Origin: Bacteroidota bacterium
GTDB lineage: Bacteria > Bacteroidota > Ignavibacteria > Palsa-1295
Direction: 5' to 3'
Assembly (NCBI GenBank): GCA_021324685.1
Contig: JAJPIQ010000030.1
Location: forward strand, 1-64,000
Length of the DNA: 64,000 nt
In this document: one piece after another, positions 16,543 to 23,735 of the stretch
Position numbering within the stretch: position 1 is the first letter of the stretch
How the letters are laid out: every line of letters begins with the position of its first letter
The notes under the pieces: model-generated
The model's input: only the letters and a program-made list of their open reading frames with translations
The model's database searches: none
Told to the model about the DNA's origin: nothing
Program-made: the position numbers and the translations under genes

Positions 16543-17585
16543 ATTCCCGTCTAAGATACCAGCGAGCGCGAGCGCGAGCCGAAGAACAGGCTCGCGCTCG
16601 CCGTAAAGCATGGATTAGATCTGGACGTCGAATTTCGAGGGCTCTTTATCCAGGAGAAACCCTCAATCTATCGCCATACCAAATAACGCTACTCCCACGC
16701 TCTTCCCTGATCGACTCACCAGATTTACTAATTGACCAGCTACGACTCTTTCGGAAACAAATAGAAATGAGAAGGAACGTGTTGCTCAATATGCGGGATG
16801 TTCGAGATATTGGAAGTGATGCTATCGCCGTAATCTTAGCGTGTCTCAAATCTGCTGTTAGTAGAATCAGTGTTTATGGTCGCTGGCCATCCTCTCAGAT
16901 TGCAATAGCAAAGCTTGTTAATTCTGGCTTTCCACAGCAGGTGAGCACGAGAGTAAATTTTCCAATCAGTGAAAACGCAATGTTACTTTTTGCGGTCGAT
17001 AGACGAGTCCTTACCCAAAAAGCGCGAGAGATTGCTTTATTCGCATTGAGACATTCCCGGCCGGAATGTTGCGATGATTTGATTCTGGATGCAATAGCGG
17101 GAACCATCGGAGAATTTATGCAAAACACTTATGACCATGCTGTACTCGATTCTTTCGGACAAGAACCCCCGCTTGCTGATGACCGAATGGAATGGGTTGT
17201 CCACGCAGAATTCGTTCCGGAAACACGCGTTACTCATATTAGCTTTGTCGATCTGGGAGTGGGTCTTTTAGGGAGCATTATTCTAAGGAATAAAGTGCTC
17301 GCTACTCAACTTGCCATAGGTATGAAAAACGATTCGGCAATTGTAGGAAAAATCATGCGGGGCGAAATTAAAGTACCTTCGCGAACTGGAGACCCCCGTC
17401 GCGGTGTTGGGTTGCCGTTGATTCACAAACACTATGAATCTAAGCACATCGGCCGCCTCATCGTCATTTCAAACCGCGCATTCGTCGATTTCGAACGCGC
17501 AGGGCAGCCGCGTGATCTCAGAATCCCATTTCCGGGCACTTTCATGTATTTCGAAGTCAGACCAACCGATGGCCAGCCAGCTTGA
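16539..17585 (+). CDS. GHKL-type ATPase with N-terminal STAS-like region
   Basis: A 348-residue soluble protein. A very basic N-terminus (RYQRARARAEEQARARR) precedes a STAS-like alpha/beta stretch (about 78-125, NVLLNMRDVRDIGSDAI). A histidine-kinase-like ATPase domain follows with N box EFMQNTYDH (E192, N196), G1 box FVDLGVGLLGS (D238, G240, G242) and G2 box RRGVGLPLI (about 287-295). No phosphoacceptor-His domain is seen, so it resembles anti-sigma-type or MORC/GHKL switch ATPases rather than a full sensor kinase. It overlaps the DUF4325 gene by 17 bases, implying a functional pair. Confidence 0.82.
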   Translation: MNSRLRYQRARARAEEQARARRKAWIRSGRRISRALYPGETLNLSPYQITLLPRSSLIDSPDLLIDQLRLFRKQIEMRRNVLLNMRDVRDIGSDAIAVILACLKSAVSRISVYGRWPSSQIAIAKLVNSGFPQQVSTRVNFPISENAMLLFAVDRRVLTQKAREIALFALRHSRPECCDDLILDAIAGTIGEFMQNTYDHAVLDSFGQEPPLADDRMEWVVHAEFVPETRVTHISFVDLGVGLLGSIILRNKVLATQLAIGMKNDSAIVGKIMRGEIKVPSRTGDPRRGVGLPLIHKHYESKHIGRLIVISNRAFVDFERAGQPRDLRIPFPGTFMYFEVRPTDGQPA

Positions 17586-17904
17586 GGTCATATATTTGAA
17601 AGATTTCGCTCTTTCCCCAGGGGGCCGCGATGTTGCTGGAGGCCCCAATTCTGGAGAACAGTTTCTAAAAGAGGTTTTGGAACCAGCCTTCCTTCGTCAT
17701 CGCCACGAGGAGGGTTACATTCTTGTTAATCTCGATGATGCGGCACCCGTGATTTCATCTTTCCTCTATGCTTCATTCGGTGAGCTTGCAGTAAAATACG
17801 GTGTCGATGAGGTAGAAAAGAAAGTACACGTTCTTTCTACTCAGGTCCCGATGCGCGTAACAATGGTTCAGAATCAATACGACAAGGTGCGGAAGAGGTC
17901 GTAA
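17569..17904 (+). CDS. DUF4325 (STAS-like) protein
   Basis: A 111-residue protein with the DUF4325 pattern: LKDFALSPGGRDVAGGPNSG near the start, EEGYILVNLDDAAPVISSFL centrally, then FGELAVKYG. STAS-like domains often work as binding partners of GHKL ATPases, and this gene overlaps the ATPase gene upstream and the 2-TM gene downstream (TAATG). The ATG at 17569 is chosen because the family homology begins immediately after it. A role as antagonist or adaptor of the ATPase is inference. Confidence 0.78.
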   Translation: MASQLEVIYLKDFALSPGGRDVAGGPNSGEQFLKEVLEPAFLRHRHEEGYILVNLDDAAPVISSFLYASFGELAVKYGVDEVEKKVHVLSTQVPMRVTMVQNQYDKVRKRS

Positions 17905-18461
17905 TGCTCGCGAAGCAGCTTGCTACAGGCATTGCATGTCTGCTCGGTGTTGTGACGATTTGCCTCATGGTCAACATGACCATGAAACAGGAATATGATC
18001 CCTTCGTCATAATGGGCCTGGTTATTAATGCCATTGTGGCATACCTGCTCTTTCAATTTACGCAACGTGCGGATTTTGGTAAGAACCATAAACTCCTACT
18101 CGTCGCCGATATTCAATCTATTATTGAATCGTTGAATAGACTGCAAACTGACGTGCTAACGAATTCCGACTTTGGTATTAAACAGCGCGGGTTAGCTTTG
18201 GAGGAAATTTCTATTACCATCTCCGATCTGAAGGACGTAGCCGAATGCTCGGCTATTGATTTAGCCACGCTGTCTCTCGACAATATAGGACCGCTCTTCC
18301 TTTCTTATATGGACATCGTAACCTCGGATTTTGAAAGGACACTACCAAACCGGTTGTCAGAGACGTTCCTAAGCGAGTTGACCACTGCGTACCGTATCCT
18401 TCGCTCTGCGTTGCTAAGACTTCGCCTTGATATTCATTCTTCCAGTTTAAGAGATTTCTGA
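17904..18461 (+). CDS. two-helix membrane protein with helical cytosolic domain
   Basis: A 185-residue last gene of the passenger operon. Two transmembrane helices (ATGIACLLGVVTICLMV and FVIMGLVINAIVAYLLF) are followed by about 120 residues of soluble, mostly helical sequence (LLVADIQSIIESLNRLQ ...). Its ATG overlaps the DUF4325 stop (TAATG). Small 2-TM proteins are common output modules in bacterial signalling and defence operons, so a membrane effector controlled by the ATPase/STAS pair is plausible; unproven. Confidence 0.68.
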   Translation: MLAKQLATGIACLLGVVTICLMVNMTMKQEYDPFVIMGLVINAIVAYLLFQFTQRADFGKNHKLLLVADIQSIIESLNRLQTDVLTNSDFGIKQRGLALEEISITISDLKDVAECSAIDLATLSLDNIGPLFLSYMDIVTSDFERTLPNRLSETFLSELTTAYRILRSALLRLRLDIHSSSLRDF

Positions 18462-18481
18462 CAATGGCCACTTGTCTCATA

Positions 18482-18510
18482 GACAATGGTGAGTCAGCCG
18501 GGTTATGCCG
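18482..18510 (-). repeat. right terminal inverted repeat
   Basis: Reads GACAA-T-GGTGAGTCAG onward to ...TTATGCCG on the plus strand, the reverse complement of the left end except one base at 18487. Confidence 0.93.
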
Positions 18511-18518
18511 TAAATTTT
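18511..18518. repeat. right 8-bp target-site duplication
   Basis: TAAATTTT, identical to 14119-14126. Confidence 0.93.
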
Positions 18519-18831
18519 CTACAATAATTTCCCCTATTCGGCCCCAATATCCTCCTCAGCCGCGCGCTTGAATGTTAAGCGTCCCAGCGTTAAATCCGGG
18601 AGCGGAGGCGGTGCCAAAAGTCTGCCCAGTAGTGCTTAGCATGCCTCGCTAACATCCCATACACGCGTTGTTGTGGGTTCCTTGCAATCTTAAATTGATC
18701 TCGTTTATGAATCCGCCTACAATGGTAGCCCGCGCACACCGATCATTCCAGAATGGATTGTCAGCCCGCAAAAATACATTCGGAATTTGGAAATCTCACC
18801 CCCCAATACCCACCCATTTGGGATGATCCCT
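18519..18831. other. intergenic region right of the transposon
   Basis: About 310 bases without a supportable gene. Its first part is the original upstream flank of the coiled-coil gene now starting at 14103, separated from it by the insertion, and may carry that gene's stranded promoter. No clear hairpin, repeat or promoter is seen in the rest. Confidence 0.5.
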
Positions 18832-19740
18832 CTAGTGATTGGAAAACGCGTCCCATGCTAACCGCGCAATTCGGGCAATAAGGTTCTCACCACGTTCATA
18901 GCCACCTTTGAAATCGGAGACGAACACAACGATCGCGAAGTGGCGCCCATTCGGAAGCGTCACAATGCCGATATCGTTTGTTGCCGCGATGAGATCGTAA
19001 TTCCGGGCCGATGATCCCGTTTTGTGAGCGACGACAGCACCTGCCGGCAACTTGCCCTTGATTCTGTTCTCCGAGTTCCCGGATCCCGTCATAAGCCGCA
19101 GCAGATACACCGTGTGCAATGAATCCAGCACCTGACCCTCATAGAACCGCTTGAGCAACCCAAGCATCGCGGCCGGCTTGCACCAGTTCGAATATTGAAC
19201 GCTCCAACTCTTTCTCATCTGCCGCTCCGTTGCTACGATCGCGATCTCCGAGACGCCGAGGCTATGCACGTAGTCGTTCACGGCGTGCGTCCCACCGACG
19301 TATTTGAACAACAGGTCGCACGCGATATTATCGGACTCGGAAACGCAATAGTTCAGTAGTTCATCGATCGAAAGATCGACACTCTCTCCGAAATACTTCC
19401 GCGACATCGGGCTCATGGTGTTCGTATCCAGATCGCTTTTCGCAATATGGACCTTCGTCGCAAGAGTGTATCTGCCCTGCTCGATCTGATACAGCACGCA
19501 TAGCGCAAGTGGAAATTTATAGGTACTCTGCATGGGGTACTTCCGCTCGCCGTTTAGGACGATGCTGTCCCGGAAGTCCAACCCCTCGATCGCAACGCCG
19601 ACCCTGGCGCGAGAGGTATCGACCACTCGCTGAATCGCGGAGCGCAACGCCGCGTCTTGCTGAGAGATCGCCGCGACTGGCAATCCGAGGATCGCAGAGG
19701 AAAGAAGAACGAATCGAATCAGGCGATTAAGCTTAGTCAC
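18832..19740 (-). CDS. class A beta-lactamase, subclass A2-like
   Basis: A 302-residue serine beta-lactamase. GTG 19740 gives a clean signal peptide (LIRFVLLSSAILGLPVAAIS); longer in-frame starts would add unrelated sequence. Catalytic motifs are S-T-Y-K (72-75), SDN (136-138), an omega-loop Glu in ATERQM (about 172) and HKTGS near 240. STYK-FPLAL and the omega-loop form resemble the subclass A2 enzymes of Bacteroidota (CfxA/CepA/VEB/PER-like), which are periplasmic penicillin/cephalosporin hydrolases. The spectrum cannot be told from sequence. Confidence 0.92.
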   Translation of the reverse strand: MTKLNRLIRFVLLSSAILGLPVAAISQQDAALRSAIQRVVDTSRARVGVAIEGLDFRDSIVLNGERKYPMQSTYKFPLALCVLYQIEQGRYTLATKVHIAKSDLDTNTMSPMSRKYFGESVDLSIDELLNYCVSESDNIACDLLFKYVGGTHAVNDYVHSLGVSEIAIVATERQMRKSWSVQYSNWCKPAAMLGLLKRFYEGQVLDSLHTVYLLRLMTGSGNSENRIKGKLPAGAVVAHKTGSSARNYDLIAATNDIGIVTLPNGRHFAIVVFVSDFKGGYERGENLIARIARLAWDAFSNH

Positions 19741-19800
19741 GTTCCGTCTGTTGCTAAAAAATGTTGTTCCCGCAAATCCGTCCGTTATTAATTTAGTGCC

Positions 19801-19850
19801 ATGACCCAGAAATTGAAATCCAGAGTCGAGGCGTAGGCTCCTCTTGCAAT
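19801..19850 (+). pseudogene. duplicated 3' tip of the SRPBCC gene
   Basis: Fifty bases starting ATGACCCAGAAATTGAAATC resemble 20424-20473, the last 12 codons plus downstream flank of the SRPBCC gene at 20029. The similarity covers codons for MTQKLKSRVEA, the TAG stop and the following GCTCCTCTTGCAA. No upstream coding similarity is seen, so only the end was duplicated, or an older copy was mostly lost. Confidence 0.7.
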
Positions 19851-20028
19851 GCCCCGCGCCGCAGCAAGAAAAAATCAAGAGGCACGAGGGGACGGCATAA
19901 ACCGCTTCGGCGGAGGCATCATGTATCCGCAACATAGCTCCCAAAGTAATGTATTAGTAACCCTGCTCGTTACTCCCCTCCCCTCCCGCACCAATAATCT
20001 TGAAAACCATTCATTCTAAACTTATTAC

Positions 20029-20460
20029 ATGAGAGAATTGAGGACCGAGATTACAATCGATGCGCCGGAGGAGAAAGTTTGGTCCATATTGGTAGCAACA
20101 GGCGGGTACGCGGAGTGGAATCCGTTTATCACTTCGATCGAGGGTGAACTGGCTGTCGGCACGAGGCTCCGTGTCCGCATCGAGCCGCCGGAGAGCAGGC
20201 CGATGACCTTTCGGCCACACTGTTTAGAGCGGACCGAATCCAAAAAACTGAGATGGCTCGGTTCGCTGGGGATAAAGGGGATCTTCGACGGTGAACATAT
20301 CTTCGAACTCGAATCCCTGGGGACTAATAGGACACGTTTTATTCAGCGGGAGAAATTTAGCGGCATTTTCGTACCACTACTCTGGAGCAGTGTTGCGCCA
20401 AACACGCTCCGTGGTTTCGAAGCAATGAACCAGAAATTAAAATCCCGAGCCGAGGTGTAG
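20029..20460 (+). CDS. SRPBCC (START-like) domain protein
   Basis: A 143-residue protein. IDAPEEKVWSILVATGGYAEWNPF is the classic polyketide-cyclase/SRPBCC opening, and the C-terminal helix NTLRGFEAMNQKLKSR closes the hydrophobic pocket. These proteins bind small lipophilic ligands, often with hydrolase, cyclase or chaperone roles. Length is complete for the family. It stands alone between the beta-lactamase and a relic antitoxin, so context gives no hint of the ligand. Confidence 0.85.
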   Translation: MRELRTEITIDAPEEKVWSILVATGGYAEWNPFITSIEGELAVGTRLRVRIEPPESRPMTFRPHCLERTESKKLRWLGSLGIKGIFDGEHIFELESLGTNRTRFIQREKFSGIFVPLLWSSVAPNTLRGFEAMNQKLKSRAEV

Positions 20461-20498
20461 CCTCCTCTTGCAACGCGCGGAACGCTGCCCCACCCTTG

Positions 20499-20590
20499 GG
20501 AACGGCAAACGAAAGCTTACGCTCGAAATGATTCGCACCCTTCACGAAAAACTCAATATCCCCGTCGAAAGCTTGGTGGCGAAGTATTGA
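20499..20590 (+). pseudogene. HigA-like antitoxin C-terminal relic
   Basis: An open stretch encoding GKRKLTLEMIRTLHEKLNIP...SLVAKY and a TGA matches the C-terminal helices of HigA/XRE antitoxins. No start codon or N-terminal helix-turn-helix precedes it; instead the SRPBCC stop and unrelated sequence lie upstream. No toxin gene is adjacent. This is the leftover of a toxin-antitoxin module. Confidence 0.6.
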
Positions 20591-20677
20591 TGGCGTGATG
20601 AGGGGTTGCCCCCGCCGGGACCGGGAACCGTTCTCGATGGGCGCGGTGCTGCCAGTTGGATCCAGCTATGCTCAGCA

Positions 20678-21448
20678 CTATTGTAAGGCTTCGTTGAAAG
20701 GCATGTTCTTTCTCACTTGAACAGTGTCAAATCTCAATGTTGCACCCTCTATCGCATCTTTAACTACGGTGCAGCGATATTCGTATTCGCCGTGACCTGG
20801 GATATAAAATTCCAATTCATATTCCTTATACTTATCAATGTGACTGAAGATTTCACGTCTCATTACGCTCCTCTCAACAATAGTCGTTTGCCCTCGAAAT
20901 TGTTGTGCACGAACAGGATCAAACACGCTCTCATTCATCATTACGTCGAGCCTTAAACAGATTTCCGCGTCATTCGCGATATTATTTCCTTTGATTCGAA
21001 ATATAACCTTGTAATTACCGGGTTTACCAAAATCATTCACGTAAGGACCATAGATTGTGCAATCTCCTTCACTATCTTTTACTTTTATATCGCTCCATTC
21101 CCAGGCCTTTTTGCTTGCCGCATTTGCATCCGCATCCGAGACTTCATGGCCAAAAGAGTGGCGAAGTTTTCCCTTAATAGTTCCAGATTCGTAGCAATCA
21201 TATTGATGAATCAGAGAACGGCCAAATTTCCAAATATAGAAAAGCTTAAGTAGAGAGCGCAGTAATAAAGCACCTACTGCGCCGAGGAAAGCGAAAATCC
21301 AATCAGTCTCCGACTTCCCACCCGTTTGGACGGAATGCATGATACTGTCTTTACATGCCTGCGTAAATTGAAGTAATAACATATAAGGTAAAACTGCATA
21401 GGGTTCGGTTTCTGGAATCAGTCCTTCGATGGCATGGATTCGGTGCAT
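20678..21448 (-). CDS. membrane protein encoded after the reverse transcriptase
   Basis: A 256-residue protein whose ATG is preceded by a strong AGGAGG seven bases upstream and overlaps the reverse-transcriptase gene by 31 bases. Hydrophobic segments near 15-30 and 50-66 (WIFAFLGAVGALLLRSLL) suggest membrane anchoring. The rest is a soluble, mixed alpha/beta domain with YGPYVNDFGKPGNYKVIFRI. I do not recognise a family. Coupled translation with the RT makes it the likely effector or partner of that system. Confidence 0.72.
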   Translation of the reverse strand: MHRIHAIEGLIPETEPYAVLPYMLLLQFTQACKDSIMHSVQTGGKSETDWIFAFLGAVGALLLRSLLKLFYIWKFGRSLIHQYDCYESGTIKGKLRHSFGHEVSDADANAASKKAWEWSDIKVKDSEGDCTIYGPYVNDFGKPGNYKVIFRIKGNNIANDAEICLRLDVMMNESVFDPVRAQQFRGQTTIVERSVMRREIFSHIDKYKEYELEFYIPGHGEYEYRCTVVKDAIEGATLRFDTVQVRKNMPFNEALQ

Positions 21449-22224
21449 CCACCCCTCCTAACATATTTTTGATAACCGAGTAGTCCCTTATGCCGATTGC
21501 TCCCCGGCTCGGCATTCTTGATTTTTTCTTCAAATGCAGGAGTCGTCGATAATGAATTATTGAGAATTCGTAAGCCAGTGTATTCAATTGGTCCGATTTT
21601 ACTTCGAGTCTTTTTTCGTTTTGGTTTTTGGCCATATCGACGAATTGCAGCTATACTCAGACCAATCCGATCATTGAGGATTGGGCGAGAGTCAGAGGCG
21701 ATAATATCGTCCATTACTCGCCGAGTTGATGGCCCCATAATGGCAGCAATCTCTTCGTCGAGCGGCTCAAGCACAAGATTCACGATGTAACTACTAGTCG
21801 AAACTCCTTGCGGAACCGATCCCTTGAACGTGGTCAAGCGGGTAAGATAGCGTGCCACAGTGAATGAAAATCCTCGACGGATAAACATGTCATAGACCAT
21901 CTGACTTGTGATTGAAGGGAAGCAATCGGTGAGATCAGTCTTCCAATGATACTTTTTGCCTCGATGCGCATTTGCTGCTCTTACATGATCTCTTCCTTTA
22001 ATTCCGCCATATGCATACGGAGACCGGATCATGTGAACCAAAATTCGCTCCTTAATCTGAAACTGCAAGTAGCGAAGAGCCCCTTGGCTCGTGGTTATTG
22101 GCCGCTCCTTTGTCGTTCCATTTGCGCTGGTCGTTTTCTCTAATCGAGTGTGATAGTAACGATCTACATCGTTACATATAAGTTCGAGTTCTTCGATGGC
22201 GATTCCACGCAAAATGAAGAGCAA
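21418..22224 (-). CDS. reverse transcriptase (retron/DRT-like)
   Basis: A 268-residue RNA-directed DNA polymerase core. Motif A is KTDLTDCFPSI and motif B is VPQGVSTSSYIVNL. The catalytic motif C reads VMDDI instead of the usual YxDD, so both Asp remain but the Tyr is Val. An EYTGLRI segment resembles the VTGL motif of retron enzymes, and GLLGYQKYVR suits the thumb. TTG 22224 is chosen because RT-like sequence begins there, just after the XRE stop; the longer frame (to 22332) overlaps the XRE gene with unrelated sequence. No maturase or endonuclease domain is present. Confidence 0.8.
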   Translation of the reverse strand: MLFILRGIAIEELELICNDVDRYYHTRLEKTTSANGTTKERPITTSQGALRYLQFQIKERILVHMIRSPYAYGGIKGRDHVRAANAHRGKKYHWKTDLTDCFPSITSQMVYDMFIRRGFSFTVARYLTRLTTFKGSVPQGVSTSSYIVNLVLEPLDEEIAAIMGPSTRRVMDDIIASDSRPILNDRIGLSIAAIRRYGQKPKRKKTRSKIGPIEYTGLRILNNSLSTTPAFEEKIKNAEPGSNRHKGLLGYQKYVRRGGCTESMPSKD

Positions 22225-22237
22225 ATGGCGAATCGAC

Positions 22238-22540
22238 TCAACTGACCCCTTCGAGTTCAAACAATTTTGCAAAGGCCGTCCGGATTTTCGGCCTAATCTT
22301 AACGAATTCTTTCCGCCGTGTTGATGTGACATCTTCAGGTTCGAGCGCCAGCGCGAATACTAATCCGATTGGTACATGAAGCTCCCTCGCGATCACGCGA
22401 AGCGCTTGCTGCGAAGCTTCCCGTTTGTTGTTCTCTATTTTTGATAAGTAAAAAACCGACATTCCGGCACGTTCGGCAAGAGTTTTTTGGGTTAATTGTC
22501 TTGCCTCGCGAATCTCCTTTATAACTTTGCCAATATCCAT
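22238..22540 (-). CDS. XRE-family helix-turn-helix protein of the RT operon
   Basis: A 100-residue protein with a canonical Cro/C1 HTH (IKEIREARQLTQKTLAERAGM ... KIENNKREAS) at 7-60 and a short C-terminal extension. It lies between a small gene and the reverse transcriptase on the same strand, with its stop about 13 bases before the RT start. It is probably an autoregulator of the operon, or a DNA-binding partner as in retron types that carry an HTH protein. Confidence 0.88.
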   Translation of the reverse strand: MDIGKVIKEIREARQLTQKTLAERAGMSVFYLSKIENNKREASQQALRVIARELHVPIGLVFALALEPEDVTSTRRKEFVKIRPKIRTAFAKLFELEGVS

Positions 22541-22582
22541 TAAAAAAACTAGGTTAGTGCTCGGGTTGCTACAATTGTCACA

Positions 22583-22831
22583 TTAGTCGATAAGAAGTCC
22601 GTCGATTCTTTCAAGAATCTTAGGGTCTGCGAAAAAGCGCACGAATGACGATAGCAATTTCTTCGCTTCCATTTCTGGAATCTTAAAATCGCTTCGACTT
22701 TCGGATGCCTGAAATAGCTCGTAGAGCCAATCAGGAACCTCATTATCCTGGCCCGAAAGCGAGTCCCTAACTCTTGAAATAATTGACTCAGCAAAAGCTG
22801 AGCCGACTAGGTCTTTAAGTACTAGGTTCAT
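22583..22831 (-). CDS. hypothetical small helical protein heading the RT operon
   Basis: An 82-residue protein with a good ribosome site (AAAGGAGAG before ATG at 22831). It is mostly helical (LKDLVGSAFAESIISRVRDSL; AKKLLSSFVRFFADPKIL) and acidic. No family is recognised. Forty-odd bases separate it from the XRE gene, so it heads a four-gene unit: this protein, XRE, RT, membrane protein. Confidence 0.6.
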   Translation of the reverse strand: MNLVLKDLVGSAFAESIISRVRDSLSGQDNEVPDWLYELFQASESRSDFKIPEMEAKKLLSSFVRFFADPKILERIDGLLID

Positions 22832-23477
22832 TGAATTCTCTCCTTTCTAAGACAGCAAATGCCGTCTGCCCTGGCGACAGCCGCCGTACGGAGAGATCGC
22901 TGAACACACACCTAATTTTCTGCCCACAATGCCTTCACATCCGTTTGTCCATCATTGGTTACCAATGAGGTCCACGACGTTTCCAAAAGTTAACAAGAAC
23001 TTCTGTAGTCACGTCCAAAATGTGAAGAGTTACGGTGCCCATAATCCGGTGCAACAGTCACGGGTCAATAGACCAATAGCTATGGCAAGCGAACCAGTTG
23101 GCATCCATACCCAGCAATGTGCGGCAATACGATGGCCTTGCGGCCCTGCACGCTTTTTTAGGCGCGCTTCAATGGTCATGGTAGCTTTCGTCGGTAGAGA
23201 TTATCAATGAACTTAGCGATACAAATATACGAAGAAGTTGTCCTCTTGGTGCAACATTGTCGAAGATTGTGGATAAGTTTTTTTTATCCACACTCCCGTT
23301 GCTCACGCCAATTCCACCGTAATCCGTTTCGGGTCATAATATCTTCGCGGGCACTATGCCGGGGCGGATTGCGTAGTGTGCGGCGATGGGAATCAGATGT
23401 GGAATCGTAGGCTTGCCAAACGTCGGGAAATCGAGGCTGGAGTAACGCTCCGTTGGACGTAGCATTCATTCCCTCGC
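22832..23477. other. gene-poor stretch upstream of the RT operon
   Basis: About 650 bases with no supportable gene; short open frames here lack ribosome sites and known motifs. On the minus strand, just before the small gene at 22831, the leader can form small stems (GGCG-GCTGT-CGCC and AGAC...GTCT), which is where a retron-type structured RNA could sit, but I cannot demonstrate one. An inverted pair of DnaA-box-like sequences lies at 23268-23292. Confidence 0.5.
23268..23292. promoter_or_regulatory. inverted pair of consensus DnaA boxes
   Basis: TGTGGATAA at 23268-23276 and TTATCCACA at 23284-23292 are perfect 9-mers in opposite orientation, separated by a 7-base G/T-rich spacer. TTATCCACA is the consensus DnaA box. 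The same sequence could form a 9-bp hairpin with a T-rich loop and act as a terminator instead. No dnaA, repA or iteron array is adjacent. Confidence 0.45.
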
Positions 23478-23735
23478 CTACACCACGGTGCCGAAGAGCG
23501 CTCCGATTCCGGCGGTCACCGCGAGCGCGAGCGCGCCCCAGAATGTGACGCGCAGCGCGCCCTTCACCATGCTCGCGCCACCCGTTTTAGCGGCCACCGC
23601 GCTGAGCAGTGCGAGGAACACGAGCGGTGCACTGGAAACCGAGAAGATCAGTAACCCCACTGGAACGATAAGAACGGTCAGCAACGGCAATGCAGCGCCC
23701 GCAAAAAAAAGAAACTGCCGATGAGCCGGAAGGTT
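23478..23735 (-). pseudogene. C-terminal remnant of a VIT/CCC1-type iron-manganese transporter
   Basis: About 85 codons encode the last two to three membrane helices of the VIT/CCC1 family: FFAGAALPLLTVL, PLVFLALLSAVAAK and LRVTFWGALALAVTAGIGAL. A full protein would have about 230 residues. Upstream, in the same frame, lies the stop codon of the xre gene, so the 5' two thirds are missing and no normal start remains. Confidence 0.75.

Larger units (their letters stand above)
14127..18510. mobile_element. IS1595-family transposon with suppressor-tRNA and GHKL/STAS passenger module (4,384 bp)
   Basis: The ends are a 29-bp inverted pair (28 identical), flanked by a perfect 8-bp duplication. Leftward genes are a DDE transposase (14579-15535), a 62-residue charged protein and an 80-residue membrane-anchored zinc protein. 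Rightward genes are a tRNA-like gene (15797-15883), a winged-helix-like protein, a GHKL ATPase, a DUF4325 protein and a 2-TM protein, all overlapping or near-overlapping. The insertion lies 24 bases before the ATG of the coiled-coil gene at 14103, separating it from its upstream region. Sharp boundaries and an uninterrupted transposase frame suggest a recent, possibly active insertion. Confidence 0.93.

Noticed and set aside
22832-22930. Retron msr-msd RNA before the RT operon
   Set aside because: Small stems exist but no a1/a2 inverted pair or branching G context could be identified by eye; not called as a feature.
22929-23469. Short open frames (93, 67 and 61 codons) upstream of the RT operon
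   Set aside because: No ribosome sites, no domain-like sequence, and they overlap on both strands.
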